NCBI RefSeq assembly: GCF_018130545.1
Contig: NZ_JAFCKF010000008.1
Coordinates: 186,001 to 250,000, forward strand
Source of the DNA: Bradyrhizobium tropiciagri
Lineage (GTDB): Bacteria; Pseudomonadota; Alphaproteobacteria; Rhizobiales; Xanthobacteraceae
DNA: 64,000 nt
Direction of reading: 5' to 3'
In this document: one piece after another, positions 10,387-17,724 of the stretch
How positions within the stretch are numbered: the stretch's first letter is position 1
How the letters are laid out: each line of letters begins with the position of its first letter
The notes under the pieces: model-generated
Seen by the model: the letters and a program-made list of their open reading frames with translations, nothing else
Told to the model about the DNA's origin: nothing
Databases searched by the model: none
Position numbers and translations under genes: made by a program

Positions 10387-11211
10387 CTATGGGTGCGCCG
10401 TCGGCCTGGATTTCGTGCGGGAGCCGGTCGCGGCGCGGCCGGGCCGCGTCCTGGCTGCGACTGCGGCGTCGACGAACGCACCGACGGCGTTGATGTAGGC
10501 TTCGATCGAGGTGCCGCGTCTGCGGTACTTGGCACGCTTGACGTACCAGTCCTGCAGCAGCGGCTTGATCAAAGAGGCGGTGAGTGTCACCTGATCGATC
10601 GTGAACACCCCGCTGGCGACGCCCTGCTTGAGCACGTCGGCGATGATCTTCTCGGTCATCACCTCCATCTCGATGGCGCGCTGGCGCTCCGCCGGCGGAA
10701 ACGACTTCGCTTCCATGAAGGAGAACACGAACCAGGGCTGCATCGCCTCGCTCATGCGGACATGGGTTGCGATGATCCAGTGCAGATGCTTGCGCGCATC
10801 CTGCTTCACGCTGGCGGGCGGCGCGGTGAGGACCTCCGCGGCCGTCTCCGCGACCTCGCCGAGGATCATCGCCAGCAGCGTCGGCTTGCTGTCGAAATAG
10901 GTGTAGAGCCCGCCCATGCTGAGCCCGGAGGCTTCGGCGAGCTGGCGCAGGGTGGTGGCATGAAAGCCGTGCTTGTTGGAAAGCGTCAGCGTCGCGCCGA
11001 TGATGCGCGTGAGGTTCGGAACGGCGAGATGCGATTTCTGCACCCGGATGGAATCGCGATGCCGTTCGAGGATGCGTGCGCAAAGCACGTCCATCGCGAA
11101 CACATTCGTCCCCGGCCGCTGACGCGCGAGACTCACGTTGCCTCCCTGGCTATGTCCCCGGACGGTTTCATTTTGTTGCCGGTCCGGGCTGAGCTTGATG
11201 CCCTTGCTCAA
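10387..11211 (-). CDS. TetR/AcrR family transcriptional regulator
   Basis: A 274-residue protein. After a roughly 60-residue leader, NLTRIIGATLTLSNKHGFHATTLRQLAEASGLSMGGLYTYFDSK is the TetR DNA-binding domain with its helix-turn-helix; the remainder is a helical ligand-binding domain. The C-terminus is basic. The gene directly precedes the ABC operon on the same strand with 19 bases between stop and permease start, so it is probably the first gene of the operon and its regulator. An in-frame start nearer the HTH (MDVLCARILE) would shorten the leader; the ATG at 11211 has no strong ribosome site, so the start is uncertain. Confidence 0.85.
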   Translation of the reverse strand: MSKGIKLSPDRQQNETVRGHSQGGNVSLARQRPGTNVFAMDVLCARILERHRDSIRVQKSHLAVPNLTRIIGATLTLSNKHGFHATTLRQLAEASGLSMGGLYTYFDSKPTLLAMILGEVAETAAEVLTAPPASVKQDARKHLHWIIATHVRMSEAMQPWFVFSFMEAKSFPPAERQRAIEMEVMTEKIIADVLKQGVASGVFTIDQVTLTASLIKPLLQDWYVKRAKYRRRGTSIEAYINAVGAFVDAAVAARTRPGRAATGSRTKSRPTAHP

Positions 11212-11261
11212 TTCCTAGCGCACGAACCGGCGATCAGAAAAGGGGGATCGCGAAATTTTCT

Positions 11262-11277
11262 GAGAGAGCGCTCGCTC
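11262..11277. promoter_or_regulatory. Candidate TetR operator
   Basis: GAGAGAGCGCTCGCTC is a 16-base palindrome with one mismatched pair around the perfect core GAGCGCTC. It lies 51 bases upstream of the TetR-family start, in the only stretch where the operon promoter can be. TetR-family operators often have this size and symmetry, so autoregulation is likely. Confidence 0.45.
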
Positions 11278-11449
11278 GTTTTTTGGCGTGCGCCGTGCGG
11301 CCCCGCCTCGAACCGCGCGCGCCTCTGGCGGGGCTCGGGAACTTTTCACGCTGAAAGCTCAGCACAAATTCCCGGTGCCGGAGGTAGCGCCGTCACATTT
11401 CTGACGATGGGCATATGGAAAATGGACAGAGCAACGGCTTGCTGATTCG

Positions 11450-11755
11450 ATGCGAAAATCTGACGTGACCTGCCCCCATTGCCAGGCCGGCTATCGCCGG
11501 ATCGAGTTGACGTCGAAGGGCGGCGTCGCCGGCGAGTTTCGCTGCCTGGTGTGCCACCACACGATCGAGCTGATGGACGGCTCGACCGATGTTGCCTTCC
11601 GGCTGACCGTGCAGCCGGGGCAAGCCGTCCTACGCTTACTAGGAGCGTTTTCGAGCGAAGTGGCCGCCGGTTCGCGTGAAGAAAACGCGCCAAAACTAAA
11701 AGCGCAGCGCGTTTTCGAGCGAAGTGGCTGCCGGTTCACGTCAGGCCGTAGCTAA
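11450..11755 (+). CDS. Small zinc-ribbon protein with a repeat-derived C-terminus
   Basis: A 101-residue frame. The first 60 residues hold two CxxC knuckles (CPHCQAGYRRIEL and CLVCHHTIELMDGS) expected to bind one zinc ion, like small zinc-ribbon proteins common in this group. From about residue 63 the frame runs into a dispersed palindromic repeat, and the remaining 38 residues (LRLLGAFSSEV... to FTSGRS) are simply the translated repeat. The native protein was probably about 60-75 residues, and insertion of the repeat removed its stop. The frame ends 4 bases inside the convergent MFS gene. Function is unknown; a nucleic-acid-binding or regulatory role is only a guess. Confidence 0.6.
   Translation: MRKSDVTCPHCQAGYRRIELTSKGGVAGEFRCLVCHHTIELMDGSTDVAFRLTVQPGQAVLRLLGAFSSEVAAGSREENAPKLKAQRVFERSGCRFTSGRS
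11643..11745 (+). repeat. Dispersed palindromic repeat, two direct copies
   Basis: The core GCGTTTTCGAGCGAAGTGG occurs at 11645-11663 and again at 11709-11727, each followed by a variant of CCGCCGGTTCGCGTGA, giving a 64-base period. The same core occurs inverted at 56102-56120 and as a diverged direct copy at 55996-56015. It belongs to a dispersed family known to litter Bradyrhizobium-type genomes. Here it overlaps the 3' end of the zinc-ribbon gene. Confidence 0.85.
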
Positions 11756-13014
11756 CGCTGCTGCGGCAGGGTGACTTCGCTCCTTCGTGCCTCCTGGCCG
11801 CGAAGTTCGGCTTCGCCGCCTGATCGCGACAGCATGCCGAGCGCGACCAGCGCAGCGGCAAAGCCGGCGGCGGCGCCGACGCCGAGCGCCCAGCGCGGGC
11901 CGAGGTGATCGGCGACCCAGCCGACGATCGGTGCGCCGATCGGCGTGCCACCCAGCGCAACGCCGAGCCGCAGCGCCATCACGCGTCCGCGCATCGCCGG
12001 TTCGGTGGAGAGCTGCATCAGCGCATTCGAGGTATTCAAGATCGTCAACGAGGCGATGCCGATCACGACGAGGGCGGCGGCAAACAGCCAGTAGTTCGGC
12101 GCCAGTGCGGCCAGCGTGCAGCCGACGCCGAAGATCGCAGAGCCCAGCATCAACGCGGCAAAGCGCGGCTGGTCGCGGGTCGCGGCCAGCAACGCTCCCG
12201 ACATCGTCCCGATCGCCATCATCGATGACAACAGGCCAAAACCGCGCGCGTCGGTATGGAAGACGCCGACCGCCATGGTCGAGATGAAGATCGGAAAATT
12301 CAGCCCGAAGGTGCCGATCAGAAACAGCATGACCAGGGTCGCCCTGAGGTCGGAGCGCGACCAGACATACCGAAATCCTTCCATGATGCCGCCCCTGGTG
12401 CGGAGCGCGCGCGCATTCGGTCGAAGCTCGGATTTGCGCAGCAGGTTGAGCGACGTCAGCACCGCCATGAAGGACGCCCCGTTGAACAGGAACGCCCAGC
12501 CGGTGCCGACCGAGGCGATCAGCAGCCCGGCCATCGCCGGGCCGACCATGCGTGCGGCATTGAACGAGGTCGAGTTCAGCGCGATGGCGTTCGACAGGTC
12601 TCGATCGCCGACCAGCTCGGCCACGAAGGTCTGGCGGACCGGCGCGTCAAGCGCGGCGCTGCAGCCGAACAGAAACGCAAACACATAGACGTGCCAGAGC
12701 TGCACCAGCCCGGTGACGGTGAGAATGCCGAGGATGAGCGACAGCGTGCCCATCGTCGCCTGCGTCGCCATCAGGAGCCGCCGCTGGTTGAAGCGATCGG
12801 CGGCGAGGCCGGACCACGGCATCAGCAGCAGCTGCGGGCCGAATTGCAGCGCCATCACGATGCCGACCGCGGAGGCGCTGTGATTTGTCAGCTGGGTGAG
12901 GACGAGCCAATCCTGGGCGGCGCGCTGCATCCAGGTGCCGATGTTGGACACCAGCGCGCCGGCCGCCCAGACCCGGTAATTGAAGCTTGCGAGTGATCGA
13001 AAGACGCGTCTCAT
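11752..13014 (-). CDS. MFS transporter (EntS/MFS_3-like)
   Basis: A 420-residue protein with about twelve hydrophobic segments. NYRVWAAGALVSNIGTWMQRAAQDWLVL at the N-terminus and the loop GLAADRFNQRRLL between helices 2 and 3 match the MFS_3 group that includes the enterobactin exporter EntS. The group exports siderophores and other small molecules; the substrate here is unknown. It overlaps the upstream small membrane-protein gene by 4 bases and is the last gene of a minus-strand run that begins with the isochorismatase-like gene. Confidence 0.88.
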   Translation of the reverse strand: MRRVFRSLASFNYRVWAAGALVSNIGTWMQRAAQDWLVLTQLTNHSASAVGIVMALQFGPQLLLMPWSGLAADRFNQRRLLMATQATMGTLSLILGILTVTGLVQLWHVYVFAFLFGCSAALDAPVRQTFVAELVGDRDLSNAIALNSTSFNAARMVGPAMAGLLIASVGTGWAFLFNGASFMAVLTSLNLLRKSELRPNARALRTRGGIMEGFRYVWSRSDLRATLVMLFLIGTFGLNFPIFISTMAVGVFHTDARGFGLLSSMMAIGTMSGALLAATRDQPRFAALMLGSAIFGVGCTLAALAPNYWLFAAALVVIGIASLTILNTSNALMQLSTEPAMRGRVMALRLGVALGGTPIGAPIVGWVADHLGPRWALGVGAAAGFAAALVALGMLSRSGGEAELRGQEARRSEVTLPQQR

Positions 13015-13340
13015 GTTTTCTGGGGTTCATTCCCGCCGTGAAACCGTCCGAAATGCCGCGCGAGGAAGAGACCGATCAGGAGGCCGCCGAGACCGAGCGC
13101 CGCCACGTCACTGCTGGTTCTCAAGCCGAAGTCGCCGACGCGGCAGACCAGCAGATATCCGACCGCGAGGTTGAAGAAGCCCCATACGATGTTGACGGTC
13201 GATGACGACAGGCCTTCGCCCCGCGGTTTGGCGAACGGGCTCTGGAACGGCTCGCCCATCATACCGGCGACGACATGCGGTATCGCATTGGTGAGGAAAG
13301 CGCCGCCAAAGAAATAGGCGACGAGGTCAAGCCAGTTCAT
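13011..13340 (-). CDS. Small membrane protein of unknown function
   Basis: A 109-residue protein. Hydrophobic segments lie at about residues 3-25, 48-66 and 74-94, with a conserved-looking HVVAGMMGEPFQSPFAKPRG loop between the first two. I do not recognise a named family, though similar small proteins occur in rhizobia. The ATG at 13340 has AAAGGA upstream and overlaps the stop of the isochorismatase-like gene by 14 bases. The stop overlaps the MFS start by 4 bases, so the three genes are almost certainly one operon. Confidence 0.65.
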   Translation of the reverse strand: MNWLDLVAYFFGGAFLTNAIPHVVAGMMGEPFQSPFAKPRGEGLSSSTVNIVWGFFNLAVGYLLVCRVGDFGLRTSSDVAALGLGGLLIGLFLARHFGRFHGGNEPQKT

Positions 13341-13905
13341 GCGCGTGGGTCCTTTCAAGCAGATCGATGATCGCCTGCGTCGAGCCGGTTTCGCCGAGCC
13401 GCGGGAACACCTGCTCTATGCTGTAGTCATGCGCGTGCGGCCGCGCATCGGTCATGGCGTCGATCGCGAGCGTGACGTTGAAGCCGGCCTCATAAGCCTG
13501 CCGTGCCGTCGATTCGACGCCGGTGCCGGTCGCAACGCCGGTGATCACGACATGGGTGACGCCGCGGGCGCGCAGCTCCTTCTCGAGATCGGTGCTGGCG
13601 AGGGCGCCCCATGTCCGCTTGGTGACGACGATGTCGCTCGCTTGCCGGCCGAGCTCCGGGATCAGGTCGGTCCAGCCGTCCGGAAATGCCGCGCCGAGGC
13701 GTGGCCGCTCGGTTCGTCCGGGCGCCGCGCCATCGACATTGACCAGCGCGACCGGCAGGCCGCGCGTTCGAAACGCGGCGAGCAGGGCGCAAGTGCGCGC
13801 CACGACGTCGGCAAACGGATGGATGAAGGGCGCGCCGACGAGACCTGCTTGCAGATCGACGACAATGAGGGCGGTGATCGGATCGAACGTCGTCAGGGCC
13901 ATCAT
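13327..13905 (-). CDS. Isochorismatase-like hydrolase lacking the usual catalytic cysteine
   Basis: A 192-residue protein of the isochorismatase / cysteine hydrolase superfamily. The catalytic Asp is present in ALIVVDLQ near residue 17, and the Lys in VVTKRTWGA. The nucleophile motif, normally GxxTxxCVxxTA, reads TGVATGTGVESTA, with Gly where Cys is expected. Family members with this substitution are common, so it is a natural subgroup and not a broken gene, but amidase-type chemistry by the classical mechanism is unlikely. It lies in the MFS operon, downstream of a MarR regulator on the same strand, with 49 bases between. Confidence 0.85.
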   Translation of the reverse strand: MMALTTFDPITALIVVDLQAGLVGAPFIHPFADVVARTCALLAAFRTRGLPVALVNVDGAAPGRTERPRLGAAFPDGWTDLIPELGRQASDIVVTKRTWGALASTDLEKELRARGVTHVVITGVATGTGVESTARQAYEAGFNVTLAIDAMTDARPHAHDYSIEQVFPRLGETGSTQAIIDLLERTHAHELA

Positions 13906-13954
13906 CGTCTCCTTTCAATCGAACCTGTTCGCGACCATCGCGGCGCAGCCGGCA

Positions 13955-14410
13955 TCAATCCTCGACCAGCCGTTTCAGCAGGCCGACGGCGGTCGCGAGC
14001 TCGTCTTGCTCGCGCGCCGACAGTCGCGCGGCGATCGTACGCGACAGCCAATCCTGCCGCGCGGCGCGGCCGGTGCGTAGCCGCTCGCGGCAGCTCTCGG
14101 TGAGCGACATGATGGTCTGCCGGCCGTCGTCCGGATCGGGCGCGCCGCGGACCAGGCCCGCGGTCTCGAGCGCTGATATCGCCGAGCTCATGGACTGCGG
14201 ACGCATCCCTTCCGATCGCGCCAGGCTGGACACGGTCGCAGGACCGTCCTTCTCGAGGCGAAGCAGCACCGCGACCTGGGATGGCGGCAGATCCTCACGC
14301 TGGCCCTGCTCGCGCAGCCGACGCTTCAGCTTTCCAATCAGCAGGCGAAGGTCTTCGGCGAGCGCGGAGGTGCGTGCCGGGCCGGTACGGGTTGCCGATG
14401 CATTGTTCAT
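13955..14410 (-). CDS. MarR family transcriptional regulator
   Basis: A 151-residue protein with the winged-helix pattern of MarR: LPPSQVAVLLRLEKDGPATVSSLARSEGMRPQSMSSAISALE for the helix-turn-helix and GLVRGAPDPDDGRQTIMSLTE for the wing, where DPDDGR is the hallmark. Such regulators usually repress a neighbouring efflux or detoxification gene and respond to small aromatic ligands. Here the downstream same-strand genes are the isochorismatase-like protein, a small membrane protein and an MFS exporter, which makes them the likely targets. A perfect inverted repeat lies directly upstream. Confidence 0.9.
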   Translation of the reverse strand: MNNASATRTGPARTSALAEDLRLLIGKLKRRLREQGQREDLPPSQVAVLLRLEKDGPATVSSLARSEGMRPQSMSSAISALETAGLVRGAPDPDDGRQTIMSLTESCRERLRTGRAARQDWLSRTIAARLSAREQDELATAVGLLKRLVED

Positions 14411-14426
14411 GGCACGTCGGTAGCAG

Positions 14427-14473
14427 ATATGAAGGTAAACTGTAAAGATTAGCTGTGCAGACTACCTTCATAT
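14427..14473. promoter_or_regulatory. Candidate MarR operator: long inverted repeat
   Basis: ATATGAAGGTA at 14427-14437 and TACCTTCATAT at 14463-14473 form a perfect 11-base inverted repeat with centres 36 bases apart. It begins 16 bases upstream of the MarR start and lies in an AT-rich patch that should hold the promoter. Two dimers or one bridged complex could bind. Autoregulation is the simplest reading. Confidence 0.6.
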
Positions 14474-14657
14474 TTGCGTGATCGGCCGCATGTGTCGGGC
14501 ATTGCTGGACGACGCTCCAAATCTGAACCGCGTCTGAACCCGGTTCCGCAGCGCATCACTTTCAATTTGGTTGTCTTCCTGCCTGCGGTCGACGATGACT
14601 GCGCCGCGCTCACGATGTGGCGTCTCGTCTCCCGCGGTGGCTCGCGGAGTTCTTCCC

Positions 14658-15611
14658 ATGAAGCTTGATATCCGCCTCACGACGATCTGCGGATCGATCG
14701 CCCTTGCTTCCCTCGTGCAGCCGGCCGCAGCGCGGACGTGCGAACCGCCACCGGCGCTGACCTCGGTCGATCCGCCGGGCTTCTATCAGAATGTCGGCGG
14801 CTACGCGGAAGCGATCAAACCGCTGCATGCGTTCATTGCAGAGGTCAACAAGGCGGCCGATGAACGCGATCTGGATTGCCTGATGGACCTGCTCGCGGGG
14901 TGGGCGAGCGGACATGCGCTGCTGACGATCGGCGCCAATTACCAGGGCGATTTCGAACGTTCCTGGGCCGGGACCGATTTCGCGCTGGCGCTGCTGCGCT
15001 TTCCCGGCGCGACCGTGAAGGCCGATCATCGCTTCCAGCACATCAAGCCACGGCTGATCCGGATTGCCGAGGAAACCCGCGATGCCGATCGCATCAACCA
15101 TCTCGGCAACAATCTGGTCTATTGGGCCGGACTCGACCTGATGTCGATCGGCACGCTGACGGATCGCGGTGATCTGGTCGAGGCGGGTCTTTCCCGCGCG
15201 CGTCAGGGCGTCCGGGACATCGGGCCTCACGGCGAACTGGAACGCGAGTTGAAGCGTGGCGAGCGCGCGCTGCACTATCACAATTTCGCGCTCACCCCGT
15301 TGGTGTTCTGCGCCGAACTCGCAAGCCGCCGCAAGATCGACCTCTATGCGGAGAACAATGGCGCCATCCATCGGCTCGCCGCCGTGATCATTCGCGCGGT
15401 CAAGGACGAACGGAGCTTTGGCGCGCTCACCCAGGTCCCGCAGCAGCTGTTCCCTTGGACCTTCCAGGGCGACCTTGCCTGGATGGAGCCATACTACGCT
15501 CGCTTTCACAGTCCGGACTTGCCGCCGCTTCTGCGCGCGCGGCGGCCTTTGAACAATCCACGGCTCGGCGGCAATGTGACGGCGACCTGGGGCGCGCCCC
15601 TGCCGGACTAG
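14658..15611 (+). CDS. Exported alginate-lyase-like protein
   Basis: A 317-residue protein with a Sec signal peptide (ICGSIALASLVQPAAA). The mature part follows the alginate lyase (AlgL, PF05426) pattern: NNLVYWAGLD near residue 152 and RGERALHYHNFALTPLVF near residue 215. AlgL enzymes depolymerise alginate in the periplasm by beta-elimination. In AlgL the first block normally reads NNHSYW with a catalytic His; here Leu replaces it, while the downstream Arg and Tyr are kept, so activity may be altered or lost. It is 27 bases upstream of a beta-helix gene, so the two probably act together on an exopolysaccharide. Confidence 0.78.
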   Translation: MKLDIRLTTICGSIALASLVQPAAARTCEPPPALTSVDPPGFYQNVGGYAEAIKPLHAFIAEVNKAADERDLDCLMDLLAGWASGHALLTIGANYQGDFERSWAGTDFALALLRFPGATVKADHRFQHIKPRLIRIAEETRDADRINHLGNNLVYWAGLDLMSIGTLTDRGDLVEAGLSRARQGVRDIGPHGELERELKRGERALHYHNFALTPLVFCAELASRRKIDLYAENNGAIHRLAAVIIRAVKDERSFGALTQVPQQLFPWTFQGDLAWMEPYYARFHSPDLPPLLRARRPLNNPRLGGNVTATWGAPLPD

Positions 15612-15638
15612 CTTCAGAGAGACTTCGGAGAATGTACG

Positions 15639-17117
15639 ATGAAATTGCTTGCTGCGGCTGTGATCGGATTGATGGCTTGGGCATCGCGCCGCATTTGTTG
15701 TTTGTTCAGGGCGCTACAGCGTTCTGAAATGGTCGGACATGCATGCTTGCAGTTCACGATGCGCGGCGTCTGCACCCTTTCAGCGTGTCTTTTCGTGGCC
15801 ACGGTGTTTCCTGCGTTCGCTGCCTCGCCCGATCTTTCCGGCGACATGGTGACGATCAAGAATGCGCAGACCTCGCGGCGCCTGGGCGACAAGCTGCATG
15901 ATACACCGAGCGTGCTCGACTATGGTGCCGTCTGCAACACCGTCGTGCTCAGGTGGCATCGGGTGTCGATCGCCGCAGGTTCGCGGCAGCTGACAGTGCC
16001 CGACGCCTGGTTTGCACCGGGCGATGTTGGCAAGCTGGTGGTTGTAGCCGGAGCCGGCGCGGGCGGCAGCAATCTCGCAGGCAGCATCACGCAGGTCGAA
16101 TCCAAATCACAAATCGTCCTCTCCCTCCCGGCGCAGACGTCGGTCGACGCACATGACGGCTATGTTGCCTATGGCTCGGACGATGCACCTGCGATCAATG
16201 CGATCTTCTCGGGTGCTTCGGTCCCGCAATGGGATCTCGGCGAAGTTCGCCTGCCGCACGGCGTATGCGGCGTCGGTGCGGCTATTGCGTTGCCGGGCGG
16301 ACGCGAGAGAGGCGCGTTCGGCATGGAGCAGGTCACGCTGCGCGGCGGCGGCCGCGGCGGATCATGGCTCGTGGCATTGGCGCCGATGCGCGCGGTAATC
16401 CAGGAGCCGGCCGGTGAGCACAACCAGGCCAACTTGTTCGACTTCGGCATCGACGGTTCCGGCGTGGCCGACTTTGGCGCAGATATCCAGGGTGGCCATG
16501 GTGGCCATCACGCCAACCTCTACTACAATGACAATCGGATCGCGGGGCTGCATCTCGGGACCGTTGCCGTGAACCCGGACGGCATGCTGGCGAGCCCGAA
16601 CGGCTGGTACACCAATATCTGGGAGTTCATGGTTGACCACAGCACGATCACGGCGGACACGACGTCGATCATGCCGCATCGCGCGCCGTTATTCGGGATC
16701 CTCAACTCGGCTGGCGACAGCCATTTCAGCGATCTGGTCGTTGCCCATGCCTCGGTCGCCAACGTGCGGGATACCGGCTCAGCCCACAATTTCTATACGA
16801 ATGTGCACGCGTGGGGGACTCCACGTTACGAGTACTGGACGCGGGGCAAAATCCAGTTCACCAACTGCGAGGTCGATGGTGCTTCGGAAGCCGGCGTGCG
16901 CAGCGATGAGGACGGGCTGGTTTGGACCGGGGGCGCCATGATTTCCATGAACAAGGGCGCGCCGGTTGGCTTTTTCTTTCCTACCGCCACAGGTCATCAC
17001 GCCATCGTCGGGCCGGACATCCAGGATATCCCGTCGCACGCCTATGTTCGCCTGGGTGCGGGTGCGCAACTTCACGATTCAATTATTCAGATCCAGGGCC
17101 TGGCCGACACACATTAA
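15639..17117 (+). CDS. Exported right-handed beta-helix (pectate-lyase-like) protein
   Basis: A 492-residue frame. Residues about 95-490 are rich in Gly, Asn and short beta-rungs (NLFDFGIDGSGVADFGADIQ, SHFSDLVVAHASVANV, KIQFTNCEVDGASEAGV), the pattern of parallel beta-helix polysaccharide lyases and hydrolases. The start is awkward: the ATG at 15639 has GGAG at 15626-15629 and encodes a signal-like stretch (MKLLAAAVIGLMAWA), but a second, better signal peptide begins at the ATG at 15759 (MRGVCTLSACLFVATVFPAFA), which lacks a ribosome site. Substrate is unknown; linkage to the alginate-lyase-like gene suggests a periplasmic or secreted polysaccharide role. Confidence 0.7.
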   Translation: MKLLAAAVIGLMAWASRRICCLFRALQRSEMVGHACLQFTMRGVCTLSACLFVATVFPAFAASPDLSGDMVTIKNAQTSRRLGDKLHDTPSVLDYGAVCNTVVLRWHRVSIAAGSRQLTVPDAWFAPGDVGKLVVVAGAGAGGSNLAGSITQVESKSQIVLSLPAQTSVDAHDGYVAYGSDDAPAINAIFSGASVPQWDLGEVRLPHGVCGVGAAIALPGGRERGAFGMEQVTLRGGGRGGSWLVALAPMRAVIQEPAGEHNQANLFDFGIDGSGVADFGADIQGGHGGHHANLYYNDNRIAGLHLGTVAVNPDGMLASPNGWYTNIWEFMVDHSTITADTTSIMPHRAPLFGILNSAGDSHFSDLVVAHASVANVRDTGSAHNFYTNVHAWGTPRYEYWTRGKIQFTNCEVDGASEAGVRSDEDGLVWTGGAMISMNKGAPVGFFFPTATGHHAIVGPDIQDIPSHAYVRLGAGAQLHDSIIQIQGLADTH

Positions 17118-17168
17118 TCCAGCGCGTGTAGACCGGACTGCACCGGAGCCGGAGCTTGTCGTCGCAGC

Positions 17169-17477
17169 TCACTCACTCTCGGTGGCCGCCGCAGCTTCGT
17201 ACATGTCCCGTGCGCGCCGGGTCACGGCGGCGTAGCGCGCCGTCGCGCTGAGGCTCATCAGGCCGGCGCGCACCAGTCCAAGAATGGCACGCCGGGAGTG
17301 GAACGGTCCGGTCTTGCTCGCGGCATATCCGCGTGGGTAGAGCTGCAGGCGGCCGGCCAGCGCTTCCTGCAACGCCAGCTTCTGGGTCGCGCTCAGGCGC
17401 CGGCGCCGCGCGGGCTTTTCCGCTTCCGCCAACATGCGCAGCTCGATGCGCGACGCTCTCCGTGGCGCGGGCTTCAT
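17169..17477 (-). CDS. Small basic protein of unknown function
   Basis: A 102-residue protein, strongly basic, especially in residues 4-33 (Arg/Lys-rich), followed by KLALQEALAGRLQLYPRGYAASKTGPFHSRRA. I do not recognise a family. The frame stays open upstream to 17972, but that part overlaps the kinase gene and has the composition of an antisense frame, so the ATG at 17477 is preferred although its ribosome site is weak. It lies convergent to the beta-helix gene. It may be a nucleic-acid-binding protein, judging only by charge. Confidence 0.4.
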   Translation of the reverse strand: MKPAPRRASRIELRMLAEAEKPARRRRLSATQKLALQEALAGRLQLYPRGYAASKTGPFHSRRAILGLVRAGLMSLSATARYAAVTRRARDMYEAAAATESE

Positions 17478-17625
17478 AGTCAGCTCACATTCCGGTCGAC
17501 TGGCGCGGCCTTCGGCGAAGCCCGGCGCACGGCCGGCATCGTCATGGACGCCGGCATGTGGCACAACATGGCTTACGCTGTTGCTCATCCGCAAAGTGAA
17601 CCGCATTTCGGGCGGCGGCGGCATC

Positions 17626-17659
17626 TGACGAAAGTCAGGATCAGTTGTGACGAAAGTCA
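17626..17659. promoter_or_regulatory. Two tandem TGAC-N4-GTCA palindromes
   Basis: TGACGAAAGTCA occurs at 17626-17637 and again, identically, at 17648-17659. Each copy is a palindrome TGAC-gaaa-GTCA, and the copies are 22 bases apart, two helical turns, so dimers would bind the same DNA face. The second copy ends 65 bases before the histidine kinase start. This is a strong candidate for a regulator-binding site, possibly of the encoded NarL-type regulator. Confidence 0.6.
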
Positions 17660-17724
17660 TATTCGTTTGCGGCCGCTGCCGGCTTACGCCAGAGTGGGCT
17701 GCTCGCTGAGTTGATGGGCAACGC

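Noticed and set aside
17298-17714. A 138-codon plus-strand frame before the histidine kinase
   Set aside because: It overlaps the small basic protein gene in antisense, runs through the tandem palindromes and has no ribosome site.
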